A stretch of DNA of 5,924 nt from the NCBI GenBank assembly GCA_039931435.1, contig JBDTRY010000239.1:1-5924 (forward strand), in the 5' to 3' direction. The position numbers and the translations under genes were made by a program. The number at the start of each line of letters is the position of its first letter. The first letter of the stretch is position 1. Of the stretch, positions 5,714-5,924 are shown piece after piece. Origin of the DNA: JBDTRY01 sp039931435 (lineage in GTDB: Bacteria; Acidobacteriota; Thermoanaerobaculia; Gp7-AA8). The notes beneath the pieces are model-generated. The model saw only the letters and a program-made list of their open reading frames with translations. It searched no databases and was not told the DNA's origin.

Positions 5714-5722
5714 CAGGCGGAC
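5701..5722 (+). terminator. Stem-loop overlapping the permease stop codon
   Basis: GTCCGCC (5701-5707) pairs with GGCGGAC (5716-5722) around an eight-base loop that contains the TGA stop (5711-5713). A TTTT run appears only at 5736-5739, too far for a classic intrinsic terminator. It may slow read-through into rsmE, or be a by-product of GC-rich coding sequence. Confidence 0.25.
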
Positions 5723-5767
5723 GCTGGACGGAGAGTTTTGCTCCAGGATCCGGCGGGCACGGTGCGT

Positions 5768-5773
5768 TATAGT
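5768..5773 (+). promoter_or_regulatory. -10 box directly before rsmE
   Basis: TATAGT matches five of six consensus -10 bases and is the same hexamer seen before tyrS. It ends eight bases before the ATG at 5782, so a transcript started 7-9 bases downstream would begin at or just before the start codon. No -35 box of quality is visible at 16-18 bases; TTGCTC at 5738-5743 is too far away. GAAG at 5775-5778 would be too close to the start to act well as a ribosome site. Confidence 0.45.
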
Positions 5774-5781
5774 CGAAGCTG

Positions 5782-5924
5782 ATGAAACACCGCGTTCACG
5801 TTCCCCGTCTCGGAGCACGTGATGAGGAGTTGACCGTCGATGGTCCCGAGTTTCACCACACCATCCACGTCGTCCGGGCCCGCGTCGGCGAGGAGCTGGA
5901 GTTGTTCGACGGTATGGGGCGAAG
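5782..5924 (+). CDS. rsmE: RsmE-family 16S rRNA m3U1498 methyltransferase, N-terminal fragment
   Basis: Only the first 47 codons are present; the frame stays open to the window end. The peptide runs MKHRVHVPRL, then 'DGPEFHHTIHVVRARVGEEL' (20-39) and 'ELFDGMGR' (40-47). This is the N-terminal PUA-like RNA-binding domain of RsmE proteins, in which an HH/H..HV.RAR.G..L.LFDG pattern is characteristic. RsmE enzymes methylate N3 of U1498 in 16S rRNA using S-adenosylmethionine, and the SPOUT catalytic domain should follow outside the window. The ATG lacks a proper Shine-Dalgarno but sits eight bases after a TATAGT box, so translation may be near-leaderless. The gene follows the permease on the same strand after 68 bp. 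In many bacteria rsmE lies next to prmA; here it does not on its left side. Confidence 0.85.
   Translation, partial: MKHRVHVPRLGARDEELTVDGPEFHHTIHVVRARVGEELELFDGMGR

Overview
This 5.9 kb GC-rich window looks like an ordinary chromosomal segment from a bacterium with a double membrane. Two things suggest this: an apparent outer-membrane lipoprotein and an AmpG-type muropeptide permease. The style of the first gene's secreted product (an 'IPAAA...GS.WQTEVTLHN...TGDPTFVPGIR' layout) resembles secreted proteins I associate with Acidobacteriota, especially the Thermoanaerobaculia/Vicinamibacteria side. That placement is an inference from memory, not a search result.

Layout from left to right. Bases 1-80 hold the tail of an upstream transcript, ending in a hairpin plus T-tract terminator. 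A secreted protein with a signal peptide, two adjacent calcium-binding-type loops and a C-terminal beta domain is encoded at 213-1298 (+). It converges on tyrosyl-tRNA synthetase (tyrS, 1604-2839, -). The 305-bp gap between them holds a perfect 14-bp-stem hairpin, two related GC-rich palindromes and a 25-bp tandem repeat. Upstream of tyrS on the same strand is a soluble family 2 glycosyltransferase (2948-3670, -), which probably starts at a TTG behind a strong Shine-Dalgarno. A divergent intergenic region of about 230 bp follows. Then come a LEA14/WHy-like lipoprotein (3901-4371, +), an AmpG-family MFS permease (4499-5713, +) and the first 47 codons of an RsmE-family 16S rRNA methyltransferase, cut by the window end (5782-5924, +).

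The genes do not form one obvious pathway. tyrS and rsmE are translation housekeeping genes. The lipoprotein and AmpG-like permease belong to the envelope, and AmpG proteins recycle cell-wall fragments. The glycosyltransferase could make a cell-surface or small-molecule glycoside. The lipoprotein, permease and rsmE run in one direction with gaps of 127 and 68 bp, so they may be partly co-transcribed, although rsmE has its own promoter-like TATAGT.

I found no CRISPR array, transposase, tRNA, rRNA, phage gene or recognisable new multi-gene system. The most interesting material is the repeat-rich convergent intergenic region, a possible near-leaderless rsmE start, and start-site questions at the glycosyltransferase and permease.
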